Shown: positions 14,918 through 23,004 of the stretch, one piece after another
Position numbering within the stretch: position 1 is the stretch's first letter
Layout: each line of letters opens with the position of its first letter
Source: a virus
IMG/VR virus record: IMGVR_UViG_3300046694_000296
Coordinates: 62,001-126,000 of that record
Reading direction: 5' to 3' (one strand)
Length of the DNA stretch: 64,000 nt
Notes under the pieces: generated by a model
What the model was told of the DNA's origin: nothing
Databases searched by the model: none
What the model saw: only the letters and a program-made list of their open reading frames with translations
Translations under genes and position numbers: made by a program

Positions 14918-15982
14918 ATGTCGAAGAAATCCAACGCCTCGAAGAAGTCCCTCGCCGTGAACGTGATCGGTGCCGAAGCCGCACCGATGGACGCAGACCT
15001 CGCAGCGCTGCTCAACGTCCTCGAAGTCCCGGGCGACACGCCGACGCTCGAAGTCATCGAGCAAGCGAACGCCCCGCTGGTTGAAGCCGCGACCGAGATC
15101 ATCGAGTCCGCAGACGTCGAGACGCTCGAACTGTCCGAGATCGCCACCGCGCTCGATGCGGCGCCGCTGTTGCCCGAGACGCCTGCTGTGATCGAAATCC
15201 CGACCGAAGTCCTCGCGGGCGGTGAGTCCGATGCAGCGCTCGACGCCGCGCTCGCGACCATCGAGGTGCAGGACAGCTACGCGCAAACGAGCGTCGAAGA
15301 GGGCGATCCGACGATTGTGCCGATGAATGACGAAGAAGCCGAGAAAGAGCGTCTGCTCGCCGAAGAAGAGCTGGGTGAAGAAGCAGCCGCAGCGGTCGCC
15401 GCAGCAAACGGTGCGACGCCCGCAGCCGCGCCCGCAAAAGCGCGCACCCCGCGCATCCATTACGCGAACAAGACGGATCGCATCAAAGCGCGCCTGGGGG
15501 CGAATCTCGGGAACTATCTCGTCCTCGAGATCGCAGACGCCGACCTCGAAGGTGACGCCTTGAAAGCGAAGCAGGACGAGACGCTCGCGGTGATCGACGC
15601 CATGAGCGTGAAGGTGAAGAACCGCGCGAGCCTCTTGCTCGACTTCCTCTCGGGCAAGACCGCGAAGCCGAACGAGATACTGAAGCGTGCGCTCGACGTG
15701 CTCGCCGCCGACGGGAAGATCACGACGGGCGACAACGGGAACCTCCATAAGAACCTGATTGCGAAGCCGTATTCCCCGAGCGCTGCGCGCGCGATGGGCC
15801 GCAACACCGTGACGGTCATGGAGAAGACCAAGATGATCGTCGCCGGGGCGAACAAGGGCGAGTTCCTCCCGAACCCGAGCTCCTTGTTCCTCGCGATGGC
15901 GAACGAAATGACGGGCCTGAGCGCAGCAGCCGAAGAGCCCGCAGCCGAAGAGTCGCCGGTCGAAGAACCGAGCGCAGCGTAA
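14918..15982 (+). CDS. Acidic Ala/Glu-rich protein (354 aa), hypothetical
   Basis: The start at ATG 14918 has CAGGAGAA at normal spacing; an upstream extension to 14645 is only an open frame. The first 170 residues are highly acidic low-complexity helix (many Glu and Ala, LAEEELGEEAAAAVAAANGA). A compact basic/mixed domain follows at about 175-320 (HYANKTDRIKARLGANLGNY, then GKITTGDNGNLHKNLIAKPY), and the tail is again acidic. It may be an abundant DNA- or protein-binding early protein. It is a single-gene unit with promoter-like gap and strong terminator, suggesting high expression. No family recognised. Confidence 0.75.
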   Translation: MSKKSNASKKSLAVNVIGAEAAPMDADLAALLNVLEVPGDTPTLEVIEQANAPLVEAATEIIESADVETLELSEIATALDAAPLLPETPAVIEIPTEVLAGGESDAALDAALATIEVQDSYAQTSVEEGDPTIVPMNDEEAEKERLLAEEELGEEAAAAVAAANGATPAAAPAKARTPRIHYANKTDRIKARLGANLGNYLVLEIADADLEGDALKAKQDETLAVIDAMSVKVKNRASLLLDFLSGKTAKPNEILKRALDVLAADGKITTGDNGNLHKNLIAKPYSPSAARAMGRNTVTVMEKTKMIVAGANKGEFLPNPSSLFLAMANEMTGLSAAAEEPAAEESPVEEPSAA

Positions 15983-15988
15983 GACCCG

Positions 15989-16015
15989 AGCGGGCTTCGG
16001 CCCGCTTCTCCTTTT
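15989..16015 (+). terminator. Factor-independent terminator
   Basis: AGCGGGC-TTCG-GCCCGCT followed by TCTCCTTTT. Confidence 0.8.
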
Positions 16016-16182
16016 GCCCGCGCTGCCACGGCGCCGGCGGGCCGGGCCCGGGGAGTCGACCCTTGCCCGGGCATCGACCCGACTATCTACCGGTAGGCAG
16101 GGGTGCGGCGCACCGTGCAACTTCTTGCACGTTTCGCGCAACTTTTTACCATCGAGTTTGAAACGCGTCCGTGGCTGATGGC

Positions 16183-16209
16183 TATACTGGACAGTAACCA
16201 GTAACTTAC
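16183..16209 (+). promoter_or_regulatory. TATACT promoter with operator dyad
   Basis: TATACT (16183-16188), with a possible TTGAAA -35 at 16158-16163 (19-bp spacer). AGTAACCAGTAACTTAC (16193-16209) covers the expected start. It drives the small-gene operon beginning at 16265; the rest of the 15983-16264 gap is GC-rich and holds no gene. Confidence 0.65.
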
Positions 16210-16264
16210 ATGTGCCAAGGTTCGATGCGCAGAATTAGCACATCGCAACCACGGGGAAAATCCC

Positions 16265-16846
16265 ATGAGCCAAGACCGCATTGCCCTCGTCGCCGACATC
16301 ACCGCTCGCCTGGGCGGGACGTTCCGCGACGACACGTTCAAGGAACACAGCGGGCAGTTCAACCGTATCCACATCGAGCTGGCTCAACCGCGCCAGATGG
16401 GTCGCCTCCAGCTCACGTTTGACGCGTGGAAGCACCGGGGGCGAATCATCGTGCGCGGGATGGCGCCGTCCGAGCAGAACTCCAATCACCTCGTCTCGAT
16501 CGTGGATTCCATCACGGTCGCAGAGGACCGCGGTGCCGAGAAGATCGCCGCCGACATCGAGCGCCGCTTGATCCCCGATTATCTCCTCGCGCTCGAACGC
16601 CGCGTCGAGCAGAACCGCAAGGACCGGGAACAGAAGATCGCGAAGGCGCAGCTCCTCGAGGAATTGGCGACCGCCGCCGGCACGTTCGTCGGCACCGGCC
16701 ACATGAGCGACGAGCGTTTCACTCGCTTCTGGAACGAGACGGGTCAATGGGCTGAAGTCCGCGTGTGCTCCGACAGCGTGTCGATCGAGACGCGCGGCGT
16801 TCGCGCCGACAAGGCCAAACGCATTCTCGCGATCCTCGCTGAGTGA
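16265..16846 (+). CDS. Hypothetical protein (193 aa)
   Basis: First gene of a long operon of small unknown genes. Beta-rich N-terminal part (IHIELAQPRQMGRLQLTFDAW) and a long charged helix at about 100-135 (IPDYLLALERRVEQNRKDRE) that could form a coiled coil. The ATG is preceded by GGGGAAAA. A shared CACATCGCAACCAC element lies in its leader (16239-16252). No family recognised. Confidence 0.75.
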   Translation: MSQDRIALVADITARLGGTFRDDTFKEHSGQFNRIHIELAQPRQMGRLQLTFDAWKHRGRIIVRGMAPSEQNSNHLVSIVDSITVAEDRGAEKIAADIERRLIPDYLLALERRVEQNRKDREQKIAKAQLLEELATAAGTFVGTGHMSDERFTRFWNETGQWAEVRVCSDSVSIETRGVRADKAKRILAILAE

Positions 16847-16916
16847 CACGCGTCCACCCGGGCGCCAGCGTGTGCCCGGGAAGATAGAACCATCGAAACC
16901 ACACAGAGAAACGACC

Positions 16917-17462
16917 ATGTTTCCGACCGCTCAGAACGAAGTCCCGTATGCCTACGCCTGCGCTCGCGAGTCCACCCCGGGCTATGCGCACATCGAGATC
17001 CAGCTGCGCCGCCTGGTGAAAAGCGCATCCGGTTATCTCTACTCCACCGACCTCGTGATCCGCACGTCCGTCAACGGTGAATGGGACTACAGCTACGCCA
17101 CCAAGTTCGCGATGCGCGAGCCGGGCCCCTACGTCGAGATGGACGAGCTCGAAGCCACCCTCAAGGTGATGACAGGCATCGCACGCAAGCTCAAGAAGAT
17201 GGATCTGGAGCTCGGTTACGTGCCTGACAACAACTTCGCCGAGTTCGCGCGCCGGGTGCTGGTCGCATCGGGCGTGCGCACGGTGTTCGCCGAGCGCACG
17301 TTCAACCAAGGGCCGCGCGACCGCGACGGTCTGATGCTCGCGGACGGGATTTTCGGGCTGCCGCAGCTCGATCCGAAGCAGGGCGCGCACTTCCTCGACC
17401 TGATCGGTGATCTGGTCGCCGACACGCTCAAGAAGCGCGGCAAGCAGAAGGAGACGGCATGA
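16917..17462 (+). CDS. Hypothetical protein (181 aa)
   Basis: Mixed alpha/beta protein with YAHIEIQLRRLVK and a helical middle (MDELEATLKVMTGIARKLKK). No family recognised. A CCCGGGC...GCCCGGG hairpin lies in the gap before it (about 16858-16881). It is coupled to the next gene by ATGA. Confidence 0.72.
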   Translation: MFPTAQNEVPYAYACARESTPGYAHIEIQLRRLVKSASGYLYSTDLVIRTSVNGEWDYSYATKFAMREPGPYVEMDELEATLKVMTGIARKLKKMDLELGYVPDNNFAEFARRVLVASGVRTVFAERTFNQGPRDRDGLMLADGIFGLPQLDPKQGAHFLDLIGDLVADTLKKRGKQKETA

Positions 17463-17698
17463 GAAAGCTCACCGAGCCGACGCGCGTCGTCGCGCGCAAC
17501 GCATGGGGTGGTGATTCGACCACTTTCCACCAAGAGTTCGAGGTGGAAGCAGAAGACATGGGCAAGACGCGGCCGCACTACCTCGGGCACAACCATCGGA
17601 GCTACGCGTTCGCGCGCGCCGATGTGGGCCGCGTGATCGTAAACATGACGGACGGCAGCGGGTGGTCCTGCTGGTCGTTCAAGTCGGGTGGCACATGA
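17459..17698 (+). CDS. Hypothetical protein (79 aa)
   Basis: Small basic protein rich in aromatic residues with a beta-strand tail (GRVIVNMTDGSGWSCWSF). ATGA overlaps on both sides place it in a translationally coupled chain. No family recognised. Confidence 0.7.
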   Translation: MRKLTEPTRVVARNAWGGDSTTFHQEFEVEAEDMGKTRPHYLGHNHRSYAFARADVGRVIVNMTDGSGWSCWSFKSGGT

Positions 17699-17889
17699 GC
17701 ACCTGGCACCAGCAGCAGAACCCCGTGCCCTTGTGGCACGACACGCTGTGGACGCGCGTCGATGACGCGCCCAACCGCCTGACTTCGGTCGAGCGGTTCC
17801 ACACGTCCGACGACGCCTACAAGGCAATGGACAAGCTCGGGGGCTACGTGCTCCCGCCATCGAACAGTCTGAAATCGGAGAAGCAATGA
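17695..17889 (+). CDS. Hypothetical protein (64 aa)
   Basis: Small soluble protein, tryptophan-rich at the start (STWHQQQNPVPLWHDTLW), with a short helix (TSDDAYKAMDKLGGY). Coupled by ATGA to both neighbours. No function assigned. Confidence 0.65.
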   Translation: MSTWHQQQNPVPLWHDTLWTRVDDAPNRLTSVERFHTSDDAYKAMDKLGGYVLPPSNSLKSEKQ

Positions 17890-18368
17890 CCCGTCCTTAC
17901 AACGTCATCGACATCAACGGCTTCGTCGTGCCCGCCACGTTCCACGATGCGCTCAAGAAGATCCTGCACGACGTGAGCACGGGCCGCATTCACAGCGACG
18001 CGCATCGCAGCTATCGCGTGCGCCGGCCGACGACGCACGGCTTGGCGACGCCTTGCATGTGCGCGATCGGCACGTTCTTCACCGACGAGCAGCTGGATCG
18101 GATCAAAGAGGCGAGAACCAACGGCGTCAGGACATGGACCCTCGCTGACAAATTCGGGCACGAAAACTTCGAAGCCATGACCGGGATGCCGGTCCGCTAT
18201 GCCGCGGTGATCCAAAGCGATTTCGACTACTTCACCAGTTTGGGCTACGGCGCAATTCACCGGTTCGGAGATCGCGTTCGGCTGATGCTGAACCAAGAAC
18301 CGAACAAGTCGAATCCCGCCACCGAGCGCACGGGCAAGTGGCACTTCCCGGTGAGCATGTCGGCATGA
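17886..18368 (+). CDS. Hypothetical protein (160 aa)
   Basis: The segment FHDALKKILHDVSTGRIHSD, then LATPCMCAIGTFFTDEQLDRI and a later FDYFTSLGY is a compact alpha-rich domain recurring in phages of this type but without a named family I can cite. ATGA coupling on both sides. No membrane segments. Confidence 0.72.
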   Translation: MTRPYNVIDINGFVVPATFHDALKKILHDVSTGRIHSDAHRSYRVRRPTTHGLATPCMCAIGTFFTDEQLDRIKEARTNGVRTWTLADKFGHENFEAMTGMPVRYAAVIQSDFDYFTSLGYGAIHRFGDRVRLMLNQEPNKSNPATERTGKWHFPVSMSA

Positions 18369-18568
18369 GCGCGCCCGACGAAATCTGGAAGTGTCAGGAC
18401 GGCCGCCTCATCGCGGTCGGCGACATGACCGAGGCCCATGCCAAGAACGCGCTGCGCATGATCCTGCGCAATCGCCGTAAGCGGGCGGCGCTGCAGGTGG
18501 ATCTCAACAAGCTGGAAGACCATTGGGCGGACCTCTATGAAGAGGACCGCAAGTGGGGCAGTGATTGA
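18365..18568 (+). CDS. Hypothetical protein (67 aa)
   Basis: Begins IWKCQDGRLIAVGDMTEAHAKN and continues with a basic helix (ALRMILRNRRKRAALQV). The pattern W-x-x-DG-x-x-I-x-V-x-DM is frequent in small phage proteins of unknown role. Overlaps the upstream gene by 4 nt. A CCGGGC...GCCCGG hairpin follows the stop. Confidence 0.68.
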   Translation: MSAPDEIWKCQDGRLIAVGDMTEAHAKNALRMILRNRRKRAALQVDLNKLEDHWADLYEEDRKWGSD

Positions 18569-18635
18569 ATCCAGCCGGGCGCCAATGCCCGGTCGGGAGA
18601 ATTCTCATATCGAAACGCGCAAGGGAGCGCACAGC

Positions 18636-18974
18636 ATGAAATGGTTGATCCTGAAAGAGCCCATCGCCGCCACGCTGAATTGCCCGCCGATCTGCATCGG
18701 GAAGGGCAAGGTCAAGCCTGAGCACCGCAAGGTGATCGACGCAGCGAACGCCGAAGCACGCCCGGTCCTGCTTGAGAACTACACGGTCCTCTGGCCGTAT
18801 GAGTTCCAGCTGCTCGACGCGGACGCCGCGGTCTACTTCGAGGGCAAGTGCGGTGACATCGCCGACGCAGACTCCGACGCTGCGTTCGCGCCGCTCGACT
18901 GGGCCAAGGGTTACGCGGGCTGCACGGAAATGCGCTACCGCAAGGTGGGCGCCGAGAAGTGGGAGACGCTCTGA
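18636..18974 (+). CDS. Hypothetical protein (112 aa)
   Basis: Starts at ATG 18636 after AAGGGAG. Beta-rich small domain (WLILKEPIAATLNCPPICIG, VLLENYTVLWPYEFQLL) with several cysteines. No family recognised. Its stop overlaps the next start (TGATG). Confidence 0.7.
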   Translation: MKWLILKEPIAATLNCPPICIGKGKVKPEHRKVIDAANAEARPVLLENYTVLWPYEFQLLDADAAVYFEGKCGDIADADSDAAFAPLDWAKGYAGCTEMRYRKVGAEKWETL

Positions 18975-19279
18975 TGGCGACGTGGGATCGCTTCGATATC
19001 TGCGAAGCCTACTCGATCCTCGAGTGCGACTACAACGTGGGCGGCTGGTTGCGGGAGCGCCCGAGCAACCAGCGCCGCCGCGAGTCGTGCGGCGTGCAGC
19101 TTCATCGCATCCAGTTCCGCCCGAGCATGGGCTCGTGCTTCGAGGAAATGACCGAGAACGGGCAGGAAATCTACCTGTCGGCCGTGATGCGCCTCGCGCT
19201 GCCGGTCGATGAAGAGCAACACGCGCGCCTGGTCGAGATGTTCGGCGAGGGATACCGCGACATTGATTGGAGAAGCTGA
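18974..19279 (+). CDS. Hypothetical protein (101 aa)
   Basis: The sequence WDRFDICEAYSILECDYNVGGWLRERPSNQRRRESCGVQL is a recognisable small-protein pattern in phages and plasmids, with no known activity. A helix near the C-terminus ends in DWRS. It overlaps the next ATG by 1 nt. Confidence 0.7.
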   Translation: MATWDRFDICEAYSILECDYNVGGWLRERPSNQRRRESCGVQLHRIQFRPSMGSCFEEMTENGQEIYLSAVMRLALPVDEEQHARLVEMFGEGYRDIDWRS

Positions 19280-19557
19280 TGGTCCTCATCGAAGCGGTGC
19301 GCGACTACCTGAAGTTCGCCGAGGGCGGGACCGACACGGCGGCCCAGACCAAAGCAGCATTCGAGAACCTCAAGCGTCTGCACGCGGATCTCACGTTCGC
19401 AGACGCGGCGCTGCTCGACGCCGCCCGGGATCGCTACGCGCTCGGGAGCAACGACGACGTTGAAATCGACGACGGCGCGGTGACCTCGGTCGGCGACGGC
19501 GGGACGTGGGTGCAGGCGTGGGTCTGGATCGCAAACGAGGAAGAGGAGGGCGGCTGA
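19279..19557 (+). CDS. Hypothetical protein (92 aa)
   Basis: Acidic helical protein starting MVLIEAVRDYLKFAEG with a GGAGA ribosome site inside the previous gene. It ends in a Glu/Gly-rich tail (IANEEEEGG). The C-terminal GDGGTWVQAWVWI looks like a short beta hairpin. No family recognised. One-base overlaps on both sides. Confidence 0.68.
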   Translation: MVLIEAVRDYLKFAEGGTDTAAQTKAAFENLKRLHADLTFADAALLDAARDRYALGSNDDVEIDDGAVTSVGDGGTWVQAWVWIANEEEEGG

Positions 19558-19790
19558 TGCGCATCATCCACTTCAACCATTCGCGCCCGTTGCCGTTCGC
19601 CATCGCGCTGAGCGGCACGACCATCGACGACTTCGGCAACACGGTCCACCTCGAATCGGACGAGCAGTGGTTCGCCGCTGTGCGCTTCGTGGACGACAAC
19701 TACTTTGACGACTCGCTCGGATTTGACGGGCGGGGATGGAGCGCTCGATGCGCAGACGCGCACACGCCAGCAGACGATCGCGACAATTGA
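19557..19790 (+). CDS. Hypothetical protein (77 aa)
   Basis: MRIIHFNHSRPLPFAIALSG, then TVHLESDEQWFAAVRFVDDN and YFDDSLGFDG: a small beta-rich domain. The Shine-Dalgarno GAGGAGG overlaps the previous gene's end. No family recognised. Confidence 0.66.
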   Translation: MRIIHFNHSRPLPFAIALSGTTIDDFGNTVHLESDEQWFAAVRFVDDNYFDDSLGFDGRGWSARCADAHTPADDRDN

Positions 19791-19801
19791 ATCTGTCGCG
19801 T

Positions 19802-19817
19802 AAGTCACGCGTAACTT
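19802..19817. promoter_or_regulatory. Operator dyad
   Basis: AAGTCACGCGTAACTT, a good copy of the 16-bp dyad, lies alone in the short gap before the gene at 19831, with no obvious -10 box. Confidence 0.65.
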
Positions 19818-19830
19818 AGGAAAAAACACC

Positions 19831-20127
19831 ATGCCGAAGAAACTGACCGAGAGCGTCATCATCCGCCCCGCGTCCGAGCGCTACGGGCAAGACGCCGACT
19901 TCTCGATGTTCGACTTCATCCAGAACGAACTCGAAAACGAGAAGGTCCACGCGGTGCTCACGCACGTTCCGTATGACATCGCCGACAAGATGAACCAGCA
20001 GAACGCGAAACTGGACAACCTTCGCGCCGCCGCGATCAAGGTTGTGGGTGCGATGGAAGAGGGCAGCAGCGACCTTGCGGCCGCCGTGCGCGAGCTGGAA
20101 GCAGCAGTGAAGGAGAGCCAGCGATGA
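19831..20127 (+). CDS. Hypothetical protein (98 aa)
   Basis: Two helical segments, the second being a heptad-like region (AKLDNLRAAAIKVVGAMEEG and LAAAVRELEAAVKES), so coiled-coil dimerisation is likely. No family recognised. It is the first gene after an operator and is coupled (ATGA) to the next. Confidence 0.7.
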   Translation: MPKKLTESVIIRPASERYGQDADFSMFDFIQNELENEKVHAVLTHVPYDIADKMNQQNAKLDNLRAAAIKVVGAMEEGSSDLAAAVRELEAAVKESQR

Positions 20128-20411
20128 GCGGCCGCCACATCGTCGTCGCCGCTCTTGACGACGCCAACGACGAGAAGCACCACGGTGAAGCCTACACGGT
20201 GCACTTGTGGCTGCGCTCGGGTCGTGAGGTGCACGGCGCGGTCGAGCGCGGGATGATGCGCCCGTTCAACGGCGGGCTGCTCTTGGAACTGGAGCTCTGG
20301 GAACGCAAGCTCTACAACGGCTACCCCCGTGCGGACGAGTCGCCTGAGCCCACCGGGCGCCACGTCGTCATCGATCCCGAGCAGGTGGAGCAGATCGAGG
20401 TCTGCTGGTGA
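20124..20411 (+). CDS. Hypothetical protein (95 aa)
   Basis: Beta-rich protein (GRHIVVAALDD, YTVHLWLRSGREVHGAVE, LLLELELWER) ending in an IDPEQVEQIEVCW strand, consistent with a small barrel. No family recognised. GTGA overlap with the next gene. Confidence 0.68.
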   Translation: MSGRHIVVAALDDANDEKHHGEAYTVHLWLRSGREVHGAVERGMMRPFNGGLLLELELWERKLYNGYPRADESPEPTGRHVVIDPEQVEQIEVCW

Positions 20412-20704
20412 TCCCGCGCGGCCCGTTCAAGGGAGCGACGCCGCGCTACGCCGCCTACTGCATTGCGCACGGGGCGGCGTCGCCGGCGGAGCAGCTCGCA
20501 AAGGACACCGCGTGCTTCGGCGCGCACCACACGCGGCCCTATGTCTACTGGATCGGCCACCAGGCGGATGCCTGGTGCGAGCAGCACGGAATGGTCCGAG
20601 TAGAGATGGGGTTCGCCGAACAGCAGCAGTTCACCGAGTGGCTGATCGCCCGCTACCCGGTGCCGAGCGCGGTGCAACAGGTCCGAAAGCGCGCCACAGC
20701 GTGA
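20408..20704 (+). CDS. Hypothetical protein (98 aa)
   Basis: GTG start overlapping the previous stop. Contains a Cys/His-containing region (DTACFGAHHTRPYVYWIGHQ) and a helical C-terminus. No family recognised. Its stop codon is the first base triplet of a leader element (TGATCGGGAAACTA) that recurs at 21147. Confidence 0.65.
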   Translation: MIPRGPFKGATPRYAAYCIAHGAASPAEQLAKDTACFGAHHTRPYVYWIGHQADAWCEQHGMVRVEMGFAEQQQFTEWLIARYPVPSAVQQVRKRATA

Positions 20705-20747
20705 TCGGGAAACTACACACATCGCAACCACACAACGAGTTTTGACC

Positions 20748-21149
20748 ATGCCGCTGCACATGACCGCCGACGAAAAGATCGCCTTCTGCAAATCCGCCCG
20801 GGTTCACGAACTGCGCCTGCACCGCGGTGAGACGCGCGCCGACGGGACCGTGATCCTCGAGGTTCGACATGAGCCTGGTTCCATGCTGCCGATCACGGTG
20901 GGCCGCGTGCGCCTGCGGGAGAACGGGGTGTCGTTCCAGCTCCTGTTCCCGGGCGTGTCGCCGCACATCACCGGTCCCGGTCACCTCGAACAGTGCGTGC
21001 GCGACACGCTCGAAGCCTACAAGCATCCGGGCAAGCCGCTGTCCGACGCTTTCGATCTGGTCGCCGACAAGCCCGAAGAGGGCTTGTCGAGCCTGCCCCT
21101 CGTTGTCCGCACGCTGATCGAACAGGTCCATGCGGTCGCCACCGTCTGA
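20748..21149 (+). CDS. Hypothetical protein (133 aa)
   Basis: ATG 20748 is chosen over TTG 20742. Beta-rich first half (VHELRLHRGETRADGTVILEV, VGRVRLRENGVSFQLL), helical second half. No classic Shine-Dalgarno; the leader carries a CACATCGCAACCAC element shared with the gene at 16265. No family recognised. Confidence 0.68.
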   Translation: MPLHMTADEKIAFCKSARVHELRLHRGETRADGTVILEVRHEPGSMLPITVGRVRLRENGVSFQLLFPGVSPHITGPGHLEQCVRDTLEAYKHPGKPLSDAFDLVADKPEEGLSSLPLVVRTLIEQVHAVATV

Positions 21150-21197
21150 TCGGGAAACTAACACCTGTCGCAACCAACCACACACACGAAACACATC

Positions 21198-21713
21198 ATG
21201 CCGATCCGCTACGAAGAAATCATCGCCACCGTCGACACGTCCAAGTTCAAACCGTCCGCTGAAGAGCTCGCGACCGAGCGTCCGCAGACGCTCGACAACC
21301 TGTATCTCGACGCCTACGGGTATGTGATCGACGAGGTCCACAACCACGCGATCGGTGTCCCGTCCGTCTCGATGGTCTACGCAGCCGCGAAGGTCATGTT
21401 CGCGCGCGCAGCCGACAGCAAACTGATCTACGACCTGTCCAGTGACATGGGCGCCGCAGGTGCATCACCGTGGGAATACACCTGCTCCAAGCCCGAAGAG
21501 TGGGCCGCGTGCTTCGCGCGTCGCCTGGTCGAGACGCAAGACGGATGCGTCGAAGACGATGAGGTCGATGCCGACGTCGTTGAACGCGCGCAGAGCGTGC
21601 TCAAGATTCTGCGCGACGCGGGCGTGCCGGTCGATGACGACATCACCACGCTGGTGTGCCACGACAGCGAGACGCTGCTCGAAATGTTGAGCGACGAGCT
21701 CCTCCCCGAATAA
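21198..21713 (+). CDS. Hypothetical protein (171 aa)
   Basis: Acidic, mainly helical protein with a conserved-looking VPSVSMVYAAAKVMFARAAD segment and an acidic tail (CVEDDEVDADVVERAQSVL). Its leader repeats the TGATCGGGAAACTA element of the previous gene, again beginning at the upstream stop codon. No good ribosome site is seen. No family recognised. Confidence 0.68.
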   Translation: MPIRYEEIIATVDTSKFKPSAEELATERPQTLDNLYLDAYGYVIDEVHNHAIGVPSVSMVYAAAKVMFARAADSKLIYDLSSDMGAAGASPWEYTCSKPEEWAACFARRLVETQDGCVEDDEVDADVVERAQSVLKILRDAGVPVDDDITTLVCHDSETLLEMLSDELLPE

Positions 21714-21759
21714 CGACCATTGCCCGGGCCGCGTGCCCGGGCGCAGCTTGGAGAACGAC

Positions 21760-22059
21760 ATGAGCAGCGCAGTGCAGACATTCCAGGTGGATCTGATCCC
21801 CGCCATCTCGACGTGCCACGTCTCGAAAGAAACCGCCGATCGGCTCGATCAGGGCGACGAGAACAACATCTGGACCATCGTCGCGGCGTATGAGCACGGC
21901 TGGTTCCTCTACGTGCAGCCGGAAGACCTGATCGACACGCTCGAAATGCCTGAAGACCTCGTGCAGGTCATGGCGTGGGGTCGCCGCCACAACGTGCAGT
22001 GGATTCGCATGGATGCGGACGCGGGTGCCGTGCACGACCTGGACCAATACGACTGGTGA
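21760..22059 (+). CDS. DUF5983-like protein (99 aa)
   Basis: Pattern ISTCHVSKETADRLDQGDEN, then YEHGWFLYVQ, MPEDLVQVMAWGRRHNVQWI and MDADAGAVHDLDQYDW matches the plan of the DUF5983 family, small proteins found in plasmids, phages and anti-restriction neighbourhoods. The biochemical role is unknown. SD TTGGAGA. A GCCCGGG...GCCCGGGC hairpin precedes it and a strong terminator-like hairpin follows. The family match is from pattern memory. Confidence 0.55.
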   Translation: MSSAVQTFQVDLIPAISTCHVSKETADRLDQGDENNIWTIVAAYEHGWFLYVQPEDLIDTLEMPEDLVQVMAWGRRHNVQWIRMDADAGAVHDLDQYDW

Positions 22060-22069
22060 TGCGCGCGGG

Positions 22070-22099
22070 TTCCCGGTCCAGCGACCGGGAATCCTTTAT
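22070..22099 (+). terminator. Hairpin terminator followed by a possible TATGCT -10 box
   Basis: TTCCCGGTC-CAGC-GACCGGGAA is a perfect 9-bp stem followed by TCCTTTATGCT. TATGCT (22094-22099) and the half-dyad GAGTTAC just after it could form a weak promoter for the gene at 22133. Confidence 0.6.
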
Positions 22100-22132
22100 G
22101 CTCAATGAGTTACCTCTTCCTCGGAGGCGCCC

Positions 22133-22315
22133 ATGTGCTACGGCAAACCTGACGAAATGCTCGCCGACATTCTCAGCGCGCGCCCGCTCGTGCCAAATCA
22201 GAACGGGCACACTGCGATGGATGACTTCGAGCACTTCTGCGCCTACTCGGGCTGCGATCCCAACAACGCCTGGGCGAAACTCGCCTTCATCAGCGCCCGC
22301 TTGCCGAAAACGTGA
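22133..22315 (+). CDS. Hypothetical protein (60 aa)
   Basis: GGAGGCGCCC precedes the ATG. Small helical protein (MCYGKPDEMLADILSARPLV, then DDFEHFCAYSGCDPNNAWAK). GTG of the ligase gene overlaps its stop, so it may simply be the translation leader for the ligase. No family recognised. Confidence 0.65.
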   Translation: MCYGKPDEMLADILSARPLVPNQNGHTAMDDFEHFCAYSGCDPNNAWAKLAFISARLPKT

Positions 22316-22962
22316 GCGCCATCCCGCTGATCGACGCCGCGGACCTGATGCTCGCGACGCTTCAGCGCGCGCCGTTTTCCCGTGAAGATTGGCTGTTCGA
22401 ACTCAAATACGACGGGTTCCGCTGCCTGGTGCGGAAGGTCGGCTCGCGGGTCGAGCTGATCTCGCGGCAGGGCAACATCATGAACCGCTCGTTTCCTGAT
22501 GTGGTCGCGGCGGTCGAGCGGGTGCCCGGCAATTTCGTGTGGGATGCGGAGCTCACGGTCGACGAGCCTACCGGCCAGTCCTCGTTTGAGCGTCTGCAGA
22601 TCCGAGCCCGCACATCGGTCGCAACGCGCGTGCGTGCCGCGATGAAGTTGCACCCGGCGCGCCTCTACGTGTTCGACATGCTCGCTGATGGTGGGCGCGA
22701 CATTCGGAAGCTTCCGCTCGTCGAGCGAAAAGAGGTATTGCGCGAATCATTCGAGAACACCGCCGTGCTGGTCTACGTGACCGGAATCGTCGCGGCAGGG
22801 GCATGGGTGTTCGATCAGGTGAAAGCGCACGACTTCGAGGGCATGGTCGGCAAGCGACTCGACGCGCCGTATCAGCGCGGTCGCTCGCGGGATTGGCTCA
22901 AGGTAAAGCTCGCCAACTACAGCCGCCCGGCTGCACTCGGACGGGGGCGCGCGAGCAGGTAG
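22312..22962 (+). CDS. Minimal ATP-dependent DNA ligase (nucleotidyltransferase domain only)
   Basis: Seals DNA nicks using ATP via a lysine-AMP intermediate. Motif I is ELKYDGFR with catalytic K32; motif III is FVWDAEL; motif IIIa RLYVFDML; motif IV FEGMVGKR; motif V DWLKVK. The protein is only 216 aa and stops right after motif V, so the usual C-terminal OB-fold with motif VI is missing. Either the ligase acts without it or needs a partner. It starts with GTG in an overlap with the upstream gene. Its position at the end of the early block fits a role in replication or repair. Confidence 0.85.
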   Translation: MSAIPLIDAADLMLATLQRAPFSREDWLFELKYDGFRCLVRKVGSRVELISRQGNIMNRSFPDVVAAVERVPGNFVWDAELTVDEPTGQSSFERLQIRARTSVATRVRAAMKLHPARLYVFDMLADGGRDIRKLPLVERKEVLRESFENTAVLVYVTGIVAAGAWVFDQVKAHDFEGMVGKRLDAPYQRGRSRDWLKVKLANYSRPAALGRGRASR

Positions 22963-23004
22963 CGTCCCAGTCCTAACCGAAATTATCTCTTCGCCTTTCT
23001 GCAA

